Shown piece by piece: positions 13,704-14,665 of a stretch of 14,665 bases of DNA. Within the stretch, counting starts at the first letter, position 1; each line of letters starts with the position of its first letter. The notes beneath the pieces were generated by a model. The model was not told the origin of the DNA, searched no databases, and worked only from the letters and a program-made list of their open reading frames with translations. The stretch is taken from assembly GCA_030043575.1 (NCBI GenBank), contig JASHXK010000539.1, positions 1 through 14,665 of the forward strand, in the 5' to 3' direction. This DNA is from Terriglobales bacterium (lineage in GTDB: Bacteria > Acidobacteriota > Terriglobia > Terriglobales > Acidobacteriaceae). The translations under genes were made by a program, and so were the position numbers.

Positions 13704-14665
13704 TTAGTACGCCTTCTCTTTGTCGACCATCCACTGCAACGGCTCGTTCTGCAAGAAGCGGCGGAGATTCCGTGTGAACGTGTCGTAGTGACGCTCCCAC
13801 ATCTGCTCGGTCAAGCTGGCAATGTGCGGCGTGATGAAGACATTTTCCATCGCCCACAGCGGTGACTCTTGCGGTAACGGTTCCTCGGTTGTGACATCGA
13901 GTGCGGCACCGGCGAAACTCTTTCTGCGCAGCGCGTCTATAAGCGCTGCTTCGTCGATGAGAACGCCGCGTCCGACGTTGATCAGGCAGGCTTCACGTTT
14001 CAGGCAGGCGAGGCGCACGGCGTTAATCAGGTGATGCGTCTTCGGCGTGACCGGCAAGGCCAGCACAACAAAGTCGGCGCGTCCTAACGCATCGTCGAGA
14101 CGATCGAATCCGTAGATCTTCTCCACACCTTCACAAGAGCGCTCCGGATGTTCGCGGACGCCGATCACGCGCATGCCGAGAGCGCTGGCCATCTTTGCCA
14201 GCGGCCGTCCGATGCCGCCGAGGCCGACGATCGTGATCGTCGCGCCTTTCAATTCGCGGGGACGAGGCCGCGCATTCCAGATGTCCTGCTGCGCCCAATG
14301 CTTATGCTGCTGATATCGCATCGCCTGCGGCAGGCGCTTGGCCAGCGCGAAGACGAGCGCCATGGCGTGCTCGGCGACAACCGGGCCGTGAACATCGCGG
14401 GCGTTGGTCACGACAATATTGCTGGCGCGGAGTTCGTCGCTCATTAAGTAGTGGACTGCGGTTGCGGTCGAGTGAATCCACTTCAGCTTCCTGGCAGAGT
14501 TGATCTGCTCGCCGCGCAGCGACCATGCGATCGCAATGTCGGCATCGGCGATTTCGTCGTTAATGCGGTTGTAGTCGTGAAGATGAACCACATCGATCTG
14601 GGGAAAGTCGCGACGCAGCCGCTCGGCGAACCACGGCGGCGCCTGCCACAGATCGAAGCGGTGAT
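13704..14665 (-). CDS. D-isomer-specific 2-hydroxyacid dehydrogenase (5' end cut off)
   Basis: The visible 319 C-terminal residues start in frame at the window's right edge, so only a few N-terminal residues are missing. The Rossmann motif GLGGIG is at 147-152 of the visible part, after the hinge. The catalytic trio is in place: Arg232 (NVGRGVLID), Glu261 (DVTTEEPLP) and His280 (ITPHIAS). This family reduces 2-oxo acids to D-2-hydroxy acids with NAD(P)H, or the reverse; the cofactor residue after the second strand (GVREHPE) suggests NADPH may be accepted, but this is only an inference. Length and motifs fit the shorter members (about 310-330 aa) and not the long PGDH form with an ACT domain. 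The gene ends near the composite palindromic element and faces the metallophosphoesterase gene. Confidence 0.92.
   Translation of the reverse strand, partial: HRFDLWQAPPWFAERLRRDFPQIDVVHLHDYNRINDEIADADIAIAWSLRGEQINSARKLKWIHSTATAVHYLMSDELRASNIVVTNARDVHGPVVAEHAMALVFALAKRLPQAMRYQQHKHWAQQDIWNARPRPRELKGATITIVGLGGIGRPLAKMASALGMRVIGVREHPERSCEGVEKIYGFDRLDDALGRADFVVLALPVTPKTHHLINAVRLACLKREACLINVGRGVLIDEAALIDALRRKSFAGAALDVTTEEPLPQESPLWAMENVFITPHIASLTEQMWERHYDTFTRNLRRFLQNEPLQWMVDKEKAY

Overview
The window looks like a chromosomal segment of a moderately GC-rich soil bacterium, most likely an Acidobacteriota member of the Terriglobales/Koribacter type. This is an inference from protein character (a Cache/PAS/NtrB-like kinase, a 7-TM YYYY-rich membrane protein, short secreted GEG proteins, KdpD split into parts) and from the style of the intergenic palindromes and heptamer repeats. 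No rRNA, tRNA, CRISPR array, phage gene or transposase gene was seen. All gene calls rest on reading the sequence; no database search was possible.

Layout. 1-191 (-): N-terminus of an FAD-dependent, CrtI/phytoene-dehydrogenase-like oxidoreductase. 256-486 (-): small stand-alone ClpX-type zinc-finger protein. 601-1797 (+): GcvT-family aminomethyltransferase-like protein. 1877-2728 (-): unknown 7-TM membrane protein with a clear promoter and terminator. 2868-3526 (-): a two-gene set of small secreted proteins, the second carrying three 23-residue Cys-containing repeats. 3527-3995: about 470 bp without a convincing gene. 3996-4184 (+): small zinc-ribbon protein. 4289-4714 (+): OsmC peroxiredoxin. 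4938-5615 (+): exported YSC84/SYLF protein. 5697-5936 (-): a lone histidine-kinase H-box helical protein. 6162-8042 (+): Cache-HAMP-PAS sensor kinase. 8188-8823 (+): proline-rich lipoprotein.

8945-11638 holds the two halves of KdpD as separate divergent genes. The P-loop/universal-stress half (375 aa, - strand) and the DUF4118-GAF-HisKA-HATPase half (503 aa, + strand) share a 54-bp intergenic region. Both have a -10 box placed so that transcription would begin at or next to the start codon. No kdpE or kdpFABC gene is visible. Then come a 67-aa two-TM protein (11724-11927), a purple-acid-phosphatase-like metallophosphoesterase (12089-13462), a composite of nested palindromes (13537-13676), and the 3' part of a D-2-hydroxyacid dehydrogenase gene (13704-14665, -).

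The most interesting signals are the inverted split KdpD pair, the perfectly conserved 23-aa secreted repeats whose DNA differs only at synonymous sites, the 7-bp phased heptamer tract that supplies the last codons and stop of the kinase gene (related heptamers form a large inverted repeat about 2.7 kb upstream), and the REP/BIME-like composite palindrome. Functional links between neighbours are weak apart from the KdpD pair and the two secreted proteins.
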